A DNA stretch of 64,000 nt from Cryptomeria japonica. Taxonomy: Eukaryota > Streptophyta > Pinopsida > Cupressales > Cupressaceae. The notes below the pieces were generated by a model, which did no database searches, was not told the origin of the DNA, and saw only the letters and a list, made by a program, of their open reading frames with translations. The translations under genes and the position numbers were made by a program. The first letter of the stretch is position 1. The number at the start of each line of letters is the position of its first letter. This document shows, piece after piece, positions 35,401 to 46,442 of the stretch. Location of the stretch: NCBI RefSeq assembly GCF_030272615.1, contig NC_081406.1, forward strand, positions 189,435,391 to 189,499,390. Direction: 5' to 3'.

Positions 35401-36823
35401 TTGGCAGAACATTGATAGTATCCACCCTAGCCTTTCTAAGCTCAAGACCCATTTGTCTGCTATTTGGTTGAATAATGAAGAGGAATCCTTGATTTGGAAA
35501 CATGATCCCAAAGGTATTTTAACTGTGTCTTCGATGTATTATGTCCTTTCCCCGCCTCCTCCTATAAATCCTTTCTGGTCTAAAGCTTGGTTAAAAGGTC
35601 TCACTCCTAAAATCAATTTTTTCTTCTGGACTATCCTCCAAAATAAGATCCTCACTGTTGACAACCTAAAAGGTAGAGGTTTTGCCCTTCCAAATAAGTG
35701 TGTGTTGTGTTTTGAAGGGGAAGAGTCTATGGACCATCTTACCCTCCACTGTTCCTTCTCGGCCTCTGTTTGGGAAAGCTTCCTCAAGACCTTTAGTATA
35801 GCTTGGGTGTTTACTAGTAACATCAGAGATTTGCTCTCCTCCTGGAAAATTCAATGGACTAACCCTTTTTTGAGATGTATGTGGCAGCTCTCTCTTCCTC
35901 ACATTTTGTGGGGTCTTTGGAAAGAAAGAAACAACTGAATTTTCAGGGATATGTCCCTAAATCAAGACACTATTTTTTAGAAAATTCAAAGGGCTATCCA
36001 GGAAAATATGGGAATCATGGAGGTTTCTTGTTACTCAAATAACTCCCTGGAGTCAAATATCTTAAGAGCGTGGAGTATGAAGATCACTGATGGTCCTAAT
36101 CTCAGCTACAATAAAAGGCTTGAAGCTAAATGATAAACCCTACCCCAAGGCTGGCTCAAAATCAATTTCGATGGTGCAGCCAAAGGAAACCCAGGTCCTT
36201 TATGCTGTGGAGCTATTCTCAGAGATCATAGAGGCATTTGCAAAGGTATGATTGCTATCCTTATTGGTACTCAAACCAATCATAAAGCGGAAGCTATGGC
36301 AGCCCTTCAAGGCATTATCCTAGCCAAAAAATGGAACTGCCCCTATCTTTGGATAGAAGGGGACTCTAATAATATAATAAAGTGCCTCAATGGGACTTCA
36401 AAGCCCTCATGGTCGATTCACAATATAATTATTTCTGCTATTGACATCATTAGAACCTTTAAAAAATGCCATATATCCCATATCTATCGGGAGGCCAACT
36501 GTTCTGCTGATTGGGCTGCAAATGTGGTGGTTAAGAATGAGACTATTACCACGTGGATGGGTGAGAGCGGACTCCCCGAAGATGTCAGAAAAATCATAAT
36601 TGATGAAAGATATCAAGTACCCCAAAGACTCTTGATTGATAGGGTAATAATGAAAATTACTGATGTAAGCAGTTCAAGTTACTTCTATAGAGAGAAAATC
36701 ACTCATTATAACATCAATGCCAACAAAACTTGTTTTATAATCAATCAGATCATTAAGGACACACACGCTTTCTGGGTATTTTTTTTTAGCTCCGAAAAGC
36801 TCTTTGTTTTACCAGTTCTGTAA
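32452..36823 (+). pseudogene. LINE K ORF2: AP-type endonuclease, RT, zf-RVT, RNase H
   Basis: ATG at 32452 opens with KIISWNIRGLNNP, the EN start. EN frame runs to 33357 with stops at 32821 and near 32918. A net frameshift lies between 33357 and 33416. From there one frame runs to 36823: RT with NKAPRPDGFPMFFFQ, LIPKIQGA, KLDLSKAYDRVDW, LRQGDPISPILF and catalytic FVDD (about 34519), then YLGLPMG and the W-KG-LS-AGK motif. A zf-RVT region follows (CVLCFEGEESMDHLTLHC), then RNase H from about 36160 (INFDGAAKGNPG, HKAEAMAAL, EGDSNNI). Stops at 34181, 34670, 35936, 35978 and 36131-36136. Two EN catalytic positions are changed: QETK to QKTK and SDH to SNH. RT and RNase H catalytic acids remain. 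Confidence 0.9.
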
Positions 36824-36854
36824 GTTTCAAAATTTGGCTGTGAGAAGCGAAACC

Positions 36855-38558
36855 ATGGGCGAAAATAGGAGACAATATGAGCCAAGTAGTTGCAAGGAGT
36901 GGAAACAGAAAGAAGAGGTGTAGGGAATTTTGCAGAAGGGTGGTCTTTCGAGCTTCATAGAGAGACTCCACGGCGGTGATGGAATGGTAACTAGCCTCTT
37001 CTGCAAAAATTGGAAGAAGGGCATGCTAAAAATGGGTGACCAAATGGTGGAAATTGATGAAGGTTTAATAGCTAAAGCTATGGGTCTCAACAGGGAGGGC
37101 TGCAACTTCTACAGAGACAGGAAGGTCAGCAGGGAAGCCATTGAAAGGTACCCAGTTACAGAGAAAGAGAAAAAAAGACTGGTAAAGTTGAGCAAAACTT
37201 ATTACCCGCCTAGGGCTTTTGCAAAACCCTGGCGGGAAATTCTCTTTGTTTCAATGCGGTATATAACTCTAGATGGTAGGTTTACGAAAGTCTATGGGTA
37301 TCATTTTGTTTTGTTAAACCATTTTAGGCATAATGATAAGGTGAATTTTCCTTACTTCTTGCTCTGCTCAATGAATGCCTCCCTAAAAGCCTATAAAGAG
37401 AATCCTCTAGGAGATACCACAATGCACCAAGGTCTTATGGTCCTCATTTATGACCATTTAAAGGCCAGTCAAATTAACCGGATGTAGCTCTTTGTGGACT
37501 CTGAGGAAGATATGTCTGATTCTGCTTTTTTGGAGGAGGAGGAATCAGATAATGATTCCTCGACTGATAAGGAGGATATCTCTGATGATTCAGAGTATGA
37601 GAATAGTAAGAAGAGGAAATCAAGACCCTCTTCTTCTAAGAGCAAAAAAATTCAAAGCAAACCCTTGATCAGTATCTCTTCGGAAGAAGAGGACTTAGAT
37701 TTTTCTGAGGAGAAGAAGAACCCTAAGGGGTTGCTGAAGAAGAAAAGTAAAAACCAAGCCGAGACCCAGAAAAAGCATAAGAAAGTAGAGGAGACTGGCA
37801 AGGAACCGGAAGGTGACAAGCAAGCTAGGACCCTGGAAGCCGAGCACAGCCTGAACAAGGAGACAATGGAGGAGACTCTCAGGGCCACTGACACTATTTA
37901 TGCCCTCCATATTCCTAAAAATGAACAGGTAACCCCTGGAAAAGTGACTCCCTCTTCTGGCCCTCCTCCTGAGGCCTTGAATGGTTTTATGAAAACTATT
38001 GAATGGCTTATTGATGGGTATAAGAAAGCTGCGGATGAGTATAAAAAACTTTGCAACAGAGTCCTGATTCTGGAGACCATTAATATTGGAGAGGGGAATA
38101 CAATGGCTGACTATATCGAGGATCTGAAAAACACTATTGCTAAAGTAGAAGACATCAGAGATGCTTTTAACCCCATGTTTGAGAAGATTGAAAAGGAGAT
38201 GCTGGACAGAAAAACCCTTGTGGAAACTAGTGAAAAAACACTCTCGGATACAGTCATCAAAGTGGAAAAAATTGAGGAGTGCCTTAAGAATATTGCAGAG
38301 CAGAGCCTTAGCATTCTGAAAATCTCGGCCAATAATACTCATACCCTCATCAGCAAGCTTGATGACGACAAGGAAATCTAGGAAATTGACCTGGACGCTG
38401 AAGGAACAGGGGAAGCTCAAGGTCCCAGAACCTGCACTAGAGGCAAGAGGAAGGAAAAGAAAGTGAATAAGGATCTGGAGGAGCTGAAAGCAGTCAGGGC
38501 GACCTATGATGAGTTGGTGATAAAGGCAGAGGATCTGCTAAAGAAAATTGCTATGTAG
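36855..38558 (+). pseudogene. LINE K ORF3: unknown protein with globular N-terminus, charged middle and helical C-terminus
   Basis: A single 568-codon frame from ATG 36855 to TAG 38556, with in-frame TAG at 36921, 37485 and 38379. Residues 23-210 look globular: LSSFIERLHGGDG, VEIDEGLIAKAMGLN, AFAKPWREILFVSMRYITLD and VYGYHFVLLNHFRH. I recall similar 'RYITxxGRxxxVYxYHxxLL' words in plant transposon-associated proteins but cannot name a family. Residues 215-330 are acidic/basic low complexity (S/E/D/K). Residues 360-560 are rich in K/E/L with heptad-like spacing, probably coiled coil. It lies 31 bases after the ORF2 frame and before the LINE 3' end, so it belongs to the LINE. Typical plant L1 elements have only two ORFs. 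Confidence 0.6.
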
Positions 38559-38721
38559 TGTCTCCTTGGTCTCTTTGCTGTGTTTTGTTGTTTCGCTATT
38601 CTTTCTGTTCGCTGGTCTTTTGGCCAGTCTTTTTTATGCAGACTTTTAATCCTTTTGCTGCTCTCTTCCTTTATATGATGTAATGGTTTCGGGTCCTTAA
38701 AACCCGCTTTTTAATCAATTA
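38559..38721 (+). terminator. LINE K 3' untranslated end with hairpin
   Basis: T-rich 3' region with a TTTATATGATGTAATGG word and then GGGTCCTTAAAACCC (38690-38704), a perfect 4-5-bp stem hairpin. Such an end is plausible as the signal recognised by the LINE RT. No poly-A follows, and the Copia C sequence resumes at about 38733. Confidence 0.55.
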
Positions 38722-40457
38722 GAACTTAATCATGAATATCAAGGGAAGTCATGTCCCCAACCAAATTATCATGATGACACAAAGAATACTCTGAGGTACT
38801 CTTCAATTATCTGAAGACTTTTTTGACTGCATCCCAATGAGCTCTACCAGGATTAGACATATATCTAAAAAGAAATCCCACTGTTTGGGAAATGTCTGGT
38901 CTAGTACAGACAATAGAATACATCAAACTCCTGACTACAATCTGGTAAGGCACTCTTCTCATATCTTCCATCTCTGATAAAGATGTAGGACAATCTTAAA
39001 TAGATAATTGCATTCCAATTGTGAAGGGAACACACAATGGTCTACAATCCTGCATGTTGAACCTCTGTAATACTGAATTTACATACTTACTATGGCTTAG
39101 CCATAGCTTTCCATTCACTCTATCTCTTCTAATTTCTATCCCAATAATGTGTTTCACAACACCAAGATATTTCATTTCAAATTTAGTAGTAAGCTGAGAC
39201 TTTAGTTCTAAAATTATACCTTTCCCTTTACCAATGAATAACATATCATCAACATATAATGCAATGTACAGGAAATGACCACCATCATATTTATAATAAA
39301 CACACTGATCTGATTTAGAATACTCAAATCCCAGACTCAACACATATGTATCAAATTTCTGGTACCACATCCTAAGACTCTGTTTGAGGCCATACAAAGA
39401 TTTTTTCAATTTACAGAACAAATTATTTTTACCTTTCACCACATAGTGCTCAGGCTATATCATATAGATATCCTCCTACAAATCACCATGAAGGAAAGCA
39501 ATTTTCACATCCATTTTCTCAACCTCTAAATCATAAGAAACAACAATAGAAAGAAAGAATCTAATGGGTGTAATTTTTGCAACAGGAAAAAATATCTCAC
39601 CATAAGTAACACCCTCAACCTGAGAGTAGCTTTTAGCAACCAACCTTGCTTTATACTTCTCAATGATTTCATCTAAACCAATCTATTTCTTGAATGCCCA
39701 TTTGCAACCAATATGCTTTTGTCCTTTAGGAAATGGTACAAGATCCCATGTATCATTCTTTCAAAGCTACCATTTCTTCTTCCGTAGCAATCTGCCAGGA
39801 TTCAACATCTTTCATACGTAATGCCTCTTCTACAGATTTAGGTTCATCCACATTAGCATTCAAAGGAAAAATACATCTCCAATCATCAGGTGAATACCTT
39901 TCAAGTGGTTGTCTATTTCTTATAGACCTTCCAACAAGCTGAGTTGGAGGTTCTTCCTCCTCTTCTGATGATTTAGAGATAGATGAGCTCTTCTCAACTT
40001 CTTGTCAATCAAGTGGTATCGATTCAACTGTTTCAGGCATAGAAGGGAATTGAATCACATCTTCCTGTTTAGTTTGTTCTGGCTGGAATGTAACAGAAGG
40101 GGACTTAATTTCTCTAAAAATAACACTTCTACTATGAATTATTTTTTGTGCAACAGGGTCCCAAAGCTTATATCCTTTCACACCATAACTGTAACTGATA
40201 AAGCTACATTTCATAGCTTTGTTATCCAACTTTGGTCACTTCTCCTTAGGCACATGTGCATATGCCTTACAACCAAAATATCTAAGATGTCTCAATGAAG
40301 GCTTGTGACTTGACCATGTCTCCATAGGTGTTTTATCAACAAGAGCTAATGTAGGAGACCTATTAATGAGGTAGAAAGCAATGGCAACAACTTTAGCCAA
40401 TTTTTTTTGTTCTAGACCAACACAACTCAACATACTCCTAGCCTTCTCCATCAGTGT
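38722..40457 (-). pseudogene. pol: Copia C: RT, linker and integrase C-terminal part
   Basis: Minus-strand reading. RT: LFCKLKKSLYGLKQSLRMWY, LGFEYSKSDQCVYY, ALYVDDMLFIGKG (catalytic YVDD, about 39232-39258) and KYLGVVKHIIGIEI at 38996-39442. Earlier RT sequence lies at about 39450-39720. Integrase C-terminal region at 40005-40457: MEKARSMLSCVGL, FYLINRSPTLALVDKTP, LRHLRYFGCKAYAHVPKE and YSYGVKGYKLWDP. Several stops and frame changes. It is interrupted at 40457/40458 by element G; the missing upstream codons continue at 57081, and the two sides join in frame across one copy of AGTGT. Confidence 0.85.
40453..40457. other. Target-site duplication AGTGT (left) of element G
   Basis: AGTGT precedes the left LTR and recurs at 57076-57080. 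The flanks are the two halves of one Copia integrase gene (minus strand, around QNGVAKRMN and MEKARSML). Confidence 0.95.
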
Positions 40458-41651
40458 TGTAGACACCTAAAAATATCTCATTGATCATGTACTAATTATT
40501 CATCTACTTGATTAAATAATTCTTTAATTCTTTAATTAAGTTAATTAACTATTTCTTCTAATTTCATATTTCCTCGTCATTTTACTAATTATTCTATTTC
40601 CTATTCTATCATCATTTAATCATTTTCTAATGTTAATTAAATATTTATTATTTAATTAATTCTGATTAATTTCTCAATTCAAATAATCTTTATTATTTAA
40701 ATAAATTACTAATTATTCAATTTCTATCTCTAATCATCTAATCATTTAACCCTTTTCTAAATATTAATTGAATATTTATTATTTAATTAATTATGATTTA
40801 ATCCTTTAAATTAAATAATCTTTATTATTTAATTAAATTCCTTTTTAAAAATAATTAAATAGTTTCTTTGAATTATTTATTTAATTAATTAATTATTCTA
40901 TTTCTTCCAAATTCTAATACATGTGCATGATTTCAAAAACCAAATTGAAAATCAAAGTCAAGTTCTAAATATATTCAAATGCTAAATTAAATTTAAATAA
41001 ATTCAATTATTTGAATAAATTTCATGCAAAGATTAAATTGAAAATCTAAGTTAAAGTGCAAGCACATGCTAAATTAATTAATTCAATAAGTTAATTAGTT
41101 AAATCATTTATCTCTCCAGTCTCTATTTTTATCTTCTAGTTCTCTCGGTCATCTTCTTTATTTCTTCCAATCATTCTTTTTCTTCTTTCAATTAGCTTTT
41201 TCTCAATCTGTTAACTCAATTAATCTATTCAATCTATTCTATTTCACCTCCAAGTCAGCAGTTCAACTATCAATTTTCACGTGAGCTCACCTGAGTTCCA
41301 CCTCTTGATCAATTTGTTCCATGTTTCAATCAATCTTCTCCAAAAATCTATAAATTGAGCATTCAATCTCCATTTTCAATCCTCCTCAATCTTGGATAAT
41401 TTATTCTAGATCATGAACTTTGAATCTTTGTGTCAATTGCAGGTTGCTAGTGCAATATCTGGGAGCCATCATACCATAGAGAGAAGAAGGAAAATGGAAG
41501 CTATGATGCATAATAGGGAGTTTCATATTGCTCAATTTAATTCCATTTTGCATCTATTTCATTGGTTTTATGTTTGAATTGCTTAGATAGTTAAGGATTT
41601 CATGATTGTCCTTATTTCCTATTTAGCAATGGTGAATTTGAGCATGCTACA
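40458..41651 (+). repeat. Element G 5' LTR
   Basis: TGTAGACACC...GCTACA, 1194 bases. The first half is extremely AT-rich (TTAATTAA and TTATTTAATTAATT words, about 40490-40930). A TATA box candidate TATAAAT lies at 41349-41355 and is preserved in the 3' LTR (56798-56804). The two LTRs are alike at most positions compared, with small indels. Confidence 0.95.
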
Positions 41652-42048
41652 TTTTGGTGAACCTGATGTGAACAACAACTAATTAACCTTCTCTGTTTTC
41701 TGTGTTGTTTTTGCAAATCATATGGATTTTTTCCTTTTGTGTAGGTTTGCATAGATTTCAAGACATACCTCTTCGTCACACATTCATGGTTGCATCATCA
41801 TGCAATCACATAGACATATCTACGCAATTGATCAGACAGGGTTACACATTCATGTGGAACCCATCACGCAATCGACATTACATGATCACACAACCGATCT
41901 GATATTGTTACACATTCTTTTTGGATTGTTCTGTTCTGATAATTTTATCTTCATTCCTTTTCTGTTTTCTGATCTGTTTGATTTTGCATGAAATTGAGTA
42001 AATCTGGAAACAAATTATTTTTATTGCATGTTTTGGTTTTAACAGTTT
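41652..42048 (+). promoter_or_regulatory. Element G leader with primer-binding site
   Basis: After the LTR come TTT and TGGTGAACCTGATGTG (41655-41670), differing from the Gypsy site only at two CpG-type C-to-T positions and sharing its 3-base spacing. The rest of the leader holds short repeats of CACACATTCATG and CACGCAAT-like words (about 41775-41920). No coding frame is evident. Confidence 0.8.
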
Positions 42049-42303
42049 ATGGCACGTAAGGTACAATTCAGGATTTTAGGTGCCAGAAGGACAAAGGAAC
42101 AAAGAAGATAGGCCAAACACTATGAAAGGGTTCTCCAAGCAGAAAAGCAGATACAAGATTGGGAAGATCAACCAGCCTTTGATAGATATAACAACTTAGT
42201 TCTCTCATATCAAGTTAAATATGATCTAATTAACATTGAATGGATGATGAGAGATTTAGCTAGGGCCTCACAATTGATTTTGCAGGTTTCTGATTGGGTT
42301 TAG
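42049..42303 (+). pseudogene. Element G small basic ORF, possibly gag N-terminal remnant
   Basis: ATG at 42049 opens a frame of about 84 codons with one internal TAG near 42109. It begins basic (MARKVQFRILGARRTKEQRR), then has Q/E- and aromatic-containing helical words (YERVLQAEKQIQDWEDQ, YQVKYDLINIEWMM). It is preceded by TTTTAACAG, which resembles a splice acceptor. Its place after the leader suits gag. No family recognised; low confidence that it is a protein-coding unit. Confidence 0.35.
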
Positions 42304-42599
42304 TTTCTTTTTTTAATTTTTTGTGTTATCTGCCTATCTGTCATGCAATCGTCCTGTTTGGATTACGCAATCAATCTGTTATTGTCACACATATGATCTA
42401 TTAGGATTACGCATTCATTCTGTTATTTTCATGCATTGGCTTTGTCAGGGTCACGCAATCGCGTAGGTATTGTCACGCATTTGTTTCTGTCAATTTTTGA
42501 TTCTCTGATTTCTGTGGATTTGATTTTACTGCTAATAATCTATTTGTAGCCTGTGGCAAATTTATAGAAAGGATCGGATTAGTATTAGATCAATTATAC

Positions 42600-42895
42600 T
42601 TATAATCTCACACTTCATCTTTTGATGCTTAAAATTAACAATGGTTAAAGTGGACATGCATGCACAATCTCACACTTTAGCTTTTGGTGCTTAAAATCAA
42701 CAATGGTTAAAATGGACATACATGCACAATCTCACACTTTAGCTTTTGGTGCTTAAAATTAACATTGGTTAAAATTGACATGTATGTATAACACTTCGAT
42801 TTGGTGCTTAAAATCAACAACGGTTAAAATTGACATGCATGCCTTCATATTTCAATTTGGTGTTTAAAATGGACATGCACATGCGTATTCAACAC
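42600..42895. repeat. 62-bp tandem repeat in element G
   Basis: About three full and two degenerate units with CTTTTGGTGCTTAAAAT, CAACAATGGTTAAAAT and GGACATGCATGCACAATC. Non-coding. Confidence 0.8.
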
Positions 42896-43874
42896 CTCAA
42901 TTTGGGCTATAAAATGAAAGTGAATTAGGTTGCATTAGATTAAATCACATTTGGTTTTCTTAAGGTAAAGAATTTTTATCGTGTTTGGGGTGGACCTACT
43001 GTTGCATTAACTAACTTTCCACTCGCCTTCGGGGTCTTGGGAGGAAGGAAGGAGGTGACAATGACATCCAATTTTATTTTATTCCACGTAGTGAGGGGTA
43101 TCTTTGACTGGGGATTTCATCACCCCACAAAGGTACTTCGAATTGGGATGCGTTGGGGATATCATCTCTCCCAACGTACTCTCGAGCGGGTTTTTCGAGC
43201 CACTATATAAATATATTGGTCAGGAAGCTAGAGTGTTGAGTGAATTCAACATATGTGGGGGCCTTCCCTGCACTGATAAGTTCAACTAAAGTCTTAAGTG
43301 GCTTACTCTGAGAATCCATCATTGGATCGGGACCCCTCAAAACCCTACAATAAGAACCAAATTAGTAGCCCAAAACCCTACATTCAGTGATTTTGAGAGT
43401 GCGGATCATACCCCATAGATACCCTTCATGTACCTTACACTATGATACATGAATCCCTTGGCTATAAGATCTTTGGATCTTCGGGGTAAGAGAGACTGAC
43501 ATGCACAAGAAGTGTGTACCGTAGAGTGGAGCCAGTACTGTCAGACTCTCTATCTATTCATTTTGTCTCGGTATTTCATAAGGGCCTCATTGAATGGTGT
43601 CCATTTTCCAGCCTAAGATTGTATTATGTTCTTTTTTATGTATCATTGTTTCAGACCAGTATTGAGTTAGTGCTTTGGGACATTTCAGGACCTATCCTAC
43701 GTATCTCTGAATTCTCTATGATTGTTTGAAAAACTAGTTCAATCAGCTATATCTACCTCCAAACAATTGTTCTCAGACTTGAAAAAACACAAAACTTGTC
43801 CTACACACAAAATTACTGAAAACAAAGTCCTTTTTTGAAATGTCAAAACTCAAAATTTTGCACACTTGTGACCA
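42896..43874 (+). other. Element G non-coding internal region
   Basis: No domain-bearing frame on either strand; the short plus frames at 43104-43289 and 43514-43729 look like chance. It contains GGGGT/ACCCC-rich stretches (about 43010-43330). I see no homologue elsewhere in the window. Confidence 0.5.
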
Positions 43875-44215
43875 TAGGTAGTCCTTGCATAGTCCTCATT
43901 TACATCCTTATTATCATCCTTAGTCCTCATTTATGTCCTTATTATCATCCTTAGTCCTTTCATATTCCTCATTTATGCCCTTATTATTGTCCTTAGTCCT
44001 TGCATAGTCCTCATTTATGTCCTTCTTATCATCCCTAGTCCTTGCATAGTCCTCATTTACATCCTTATTATCGTCCTTAGTCCTTGCATAGTCCTCATTT
44101 ACATCCTTATTATCATCCTAAGTCCTTACATAGTCCTCATTTATGTCCTTACTCCTTGCATAGTCCTCATTTATGTTCTTACTATCATCCTTAGTCTTTG
44201 TCTAGACCTTATATA
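43875..44215. repeat. 42-bp tandem minisatellite in element G
   Basis: Seven to eight units containing CTTGCATAGTCCTCATTTA and CATCCTTATTATCATCCTTAG, some shortened. The units differ mainly by C/T changes. Confidence 0.85.
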
Positions 44216-44778
44216 CGTTTGTTTTAGTTCATCATTAGTTGCATAATCATCCTAGAAAGTCATACCCCAAATGTCCAAAACACAATCAGAGGATCGATCA
44301 AACTCAACCTCAACTCAAACAAGTTGGTCAAGTTCAATTAAACATTGTCACATTCAAAGAAATGGAGAAAACATCTTACATGTTGTGATCTTAGGTCCAA
44401 ACCAATAAAGAAAACATCATGGATTAATATTATACATTTTGTAGGGAAGGTGGAGGATTCATCACTTCCATTCCTATTCCATCACCATCCATAGAAACCT
44501 TATCTCAACAAATCAAAACTTTGCAACAACAAGTGACTGACATGACTAGTCCTCACAACCATAAGGGCTGGTTAGAAAACATGATGAGAGAAGTGATGGC
44601 CATGAGGGAATTAGTAGCAGGCCAACCTTCTTTTTCTTATGAAACCATTCAAACATGCCAAGCTTCACTCTTCAACAAAATTGTTCCTACCTCAGTTCAA
44701 CCAACATTAGAGTCATGTAAACCTTCTTTTTCTTTCAACCCACTATATCAATCATACCAATCATATCAAGCCAACATT

Positions 44779-44783
44779 CAAAC
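44779..44783. other. Target-site duplication CAAAC (left) of Copia F
   Basis: CAAAC occurs directly before 44784 and directly after 52096. Using one copy restores the element G reading frame (ATT CAA ACC TCT TTC), an independent check. Confidence 0.9.
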
Positions 44784-46185
44784 CCTAACTGGTACTAAGA
44801 GGGGGGGGGTGAATTAGTACATACCAAAACTTCTCAGCAACTTATCAAGTTAAAACAATGCTAACTGGTTGTCTTCATTACTAAACTTAACCATGGCAAT
44901 ACCAGTTAAACACAATAAGACTTCAGACAACATAAACTGGTAAAACTACATGCATAATCATTAGCTCTACATGCATAATCACTTAAATACAGAACACTTA
45001 ATCATCACATTAAAAATGCACAACTCATAGCACAAATTTTTCACGTGGAAACCCAAATGGGAAAAACCACGGTGGGGATGAATACCCACAAGCTTGTTTT
45101 GAACTCTTTTGAAGCTCACTCTGTTAGGAGCCTAGTTTAGTTAAAGACTTTACAATAAGGTTATCCTAGGAACCAATCCTATTAAAGATCACCTGGTTAA
45201 GGGATGGTTATATACCTTGTTAAAGGTTGAAACCCTGTTAAAGGTTACCTCGATAGAGGATTTAAAGAACTCAATGAACTTGAGTCACCTGATTAGAGGA
45301 TTTACACTAAGCCTGTTAAAGCTACCCGACAAAGGGATTTTCCTTCTGTTGAAATGGTTAGAAGACAACAGGTAAAACTTTGATCTGATAGCAACACTAT
45401 ATTCTAAGGCAAATCCTTTTCAGTTCCTCTACTCTATAATCACTCTCTGTAGTTTTCACTCACTAGTCTGGCAAGTATCTCATCACTCAGATACATATAC
45501 AAATTTTGCCAACAACAAACAATATCAAAACTCATTGACCTTATAGACAGGAATTAGGTTAGTAACACAAACCCTAAACCTTAAGCATCTTAGGTTTACA
45601 ATTACAAGTGGTCTAATCCTGACCGTCCAAATAGTTTTCATAGAATGAAACAATCTCAAGCAGATCACAAGTCATTCTACATCATCCATTCTTCACCACA
45701 CATAGAAATTAGTAACCCATCATGCTTTCTTCTCATACCGCTAAGAAGAATGTTCATTCTTGAGGTAGATATTTAATGCAATCGATCTTCACATGCAAGA
45801 TCCTCAAGGAAATCCTTCACGTGCACAAAACTGACTTGGCATATCGATCTCATCCTGATTTCTTAGCTAACTCATCACAGAATATCATCGGTTGCATCGC
45901 ATAAGCTAGATTGCCAAACTAGAAACCCTAAAACCGAGACTACCAACCAATAGTCACACTAGGTGAAACCCCAACACCGGTTCACTACATCTCTTCATAT
46001 CGGTTCTCCAACTTGAACATTAGTAACAACTTCTTTCAATCTTCATACTGGTTGACTTGTACCACTTCCAAGCTTCATACTGGTGCATACTAGTGTACCT
46101 TCCTGAACGCATATTGACATCAATGACAACATACATTATCATCATATCATCATATGCCAACATACCGGTTCATCAAATTCCAACA
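44784..46185 (-). repeat. Copia F 3' LTR
   Basis: 1402 bases; partner of 50632-52096. Left edge has a 9-base G run near 44801. Hairpin block AAAAACCACGGTGGG...CCCAC at 45072-45089. Contains many CCGGTT and TTAAAGG words. Followed by the polypurine tract 46186-46204. Confidence 0.9.
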
Positions 46186-46442
46186 ATCTCCCCCTTTGGC
46201 ATTGATGGCAATACTTAATGTAGCATTGCAATTATAAACATCATAGACCAGTGCATAAAATATCTTCAACAGATATCTTCTCCCCTATCATATATCTTCT
46301 CCCCCTTTGACAACAATGCCAAAGTGGAGGCACAAGTTTCCATACTCCACTATGCTACTCCCCCTATGGAGTATCATCCTTCAACACATCAAATCTAAAA
46401 GATTTTTCACTGTAATACCTAACTGATGTGGAGCACACATCT
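46186..46442 (-). promoter_or_regulatory. Copia F polypurine tract and 3' untranslated region
   Basis: The minus strand reads CAATGCCAAAGGGGGAGAT directly before the 3' LTR. Further purine blocks lie near 46280-46310 and 46360-46370 (CTCCCC on plus). No coding frame. Confidence 0.8.

Larger units (their letters stand above)
30726..38721 (+). mobile_element. LINE K (L1-type non-LTR retrotransposon) with three ORFs
   Basis: About 8 kb inserted into Copia C RNase H: left flank DSEWAG coding, right flank SEYSLCHHDNLVGDMTSL coding, both minus strand. Order is ORF1 (nucleic-acid-binding), ORF2 (endonuclease, RT, zf-RVT, RNase H), ORF3 (unknown) and a 3' UTR ending in a GGGTCCTTAAAACCC hairpin. ORF1 has no start codon of its own, so the 5' end is probably truncated. 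No clear poly-A or target-site duplication could be paired, so both ends are accurate only to about 15 bases. Confidence 0.85.

Noticed and set aside
37652-38420. Minus-strand frames of 80 and 241 codons
   Set aside because: Shadows of LINE K ORF3; hydrophobic readings of the lysine/glutamate-rich sense strand.
43875-44215. Possible CRISPR-like array
   Set aside because: Units are contiguous without unique spacers and this is plant retrotransposon DNA; a simple minisatellite.
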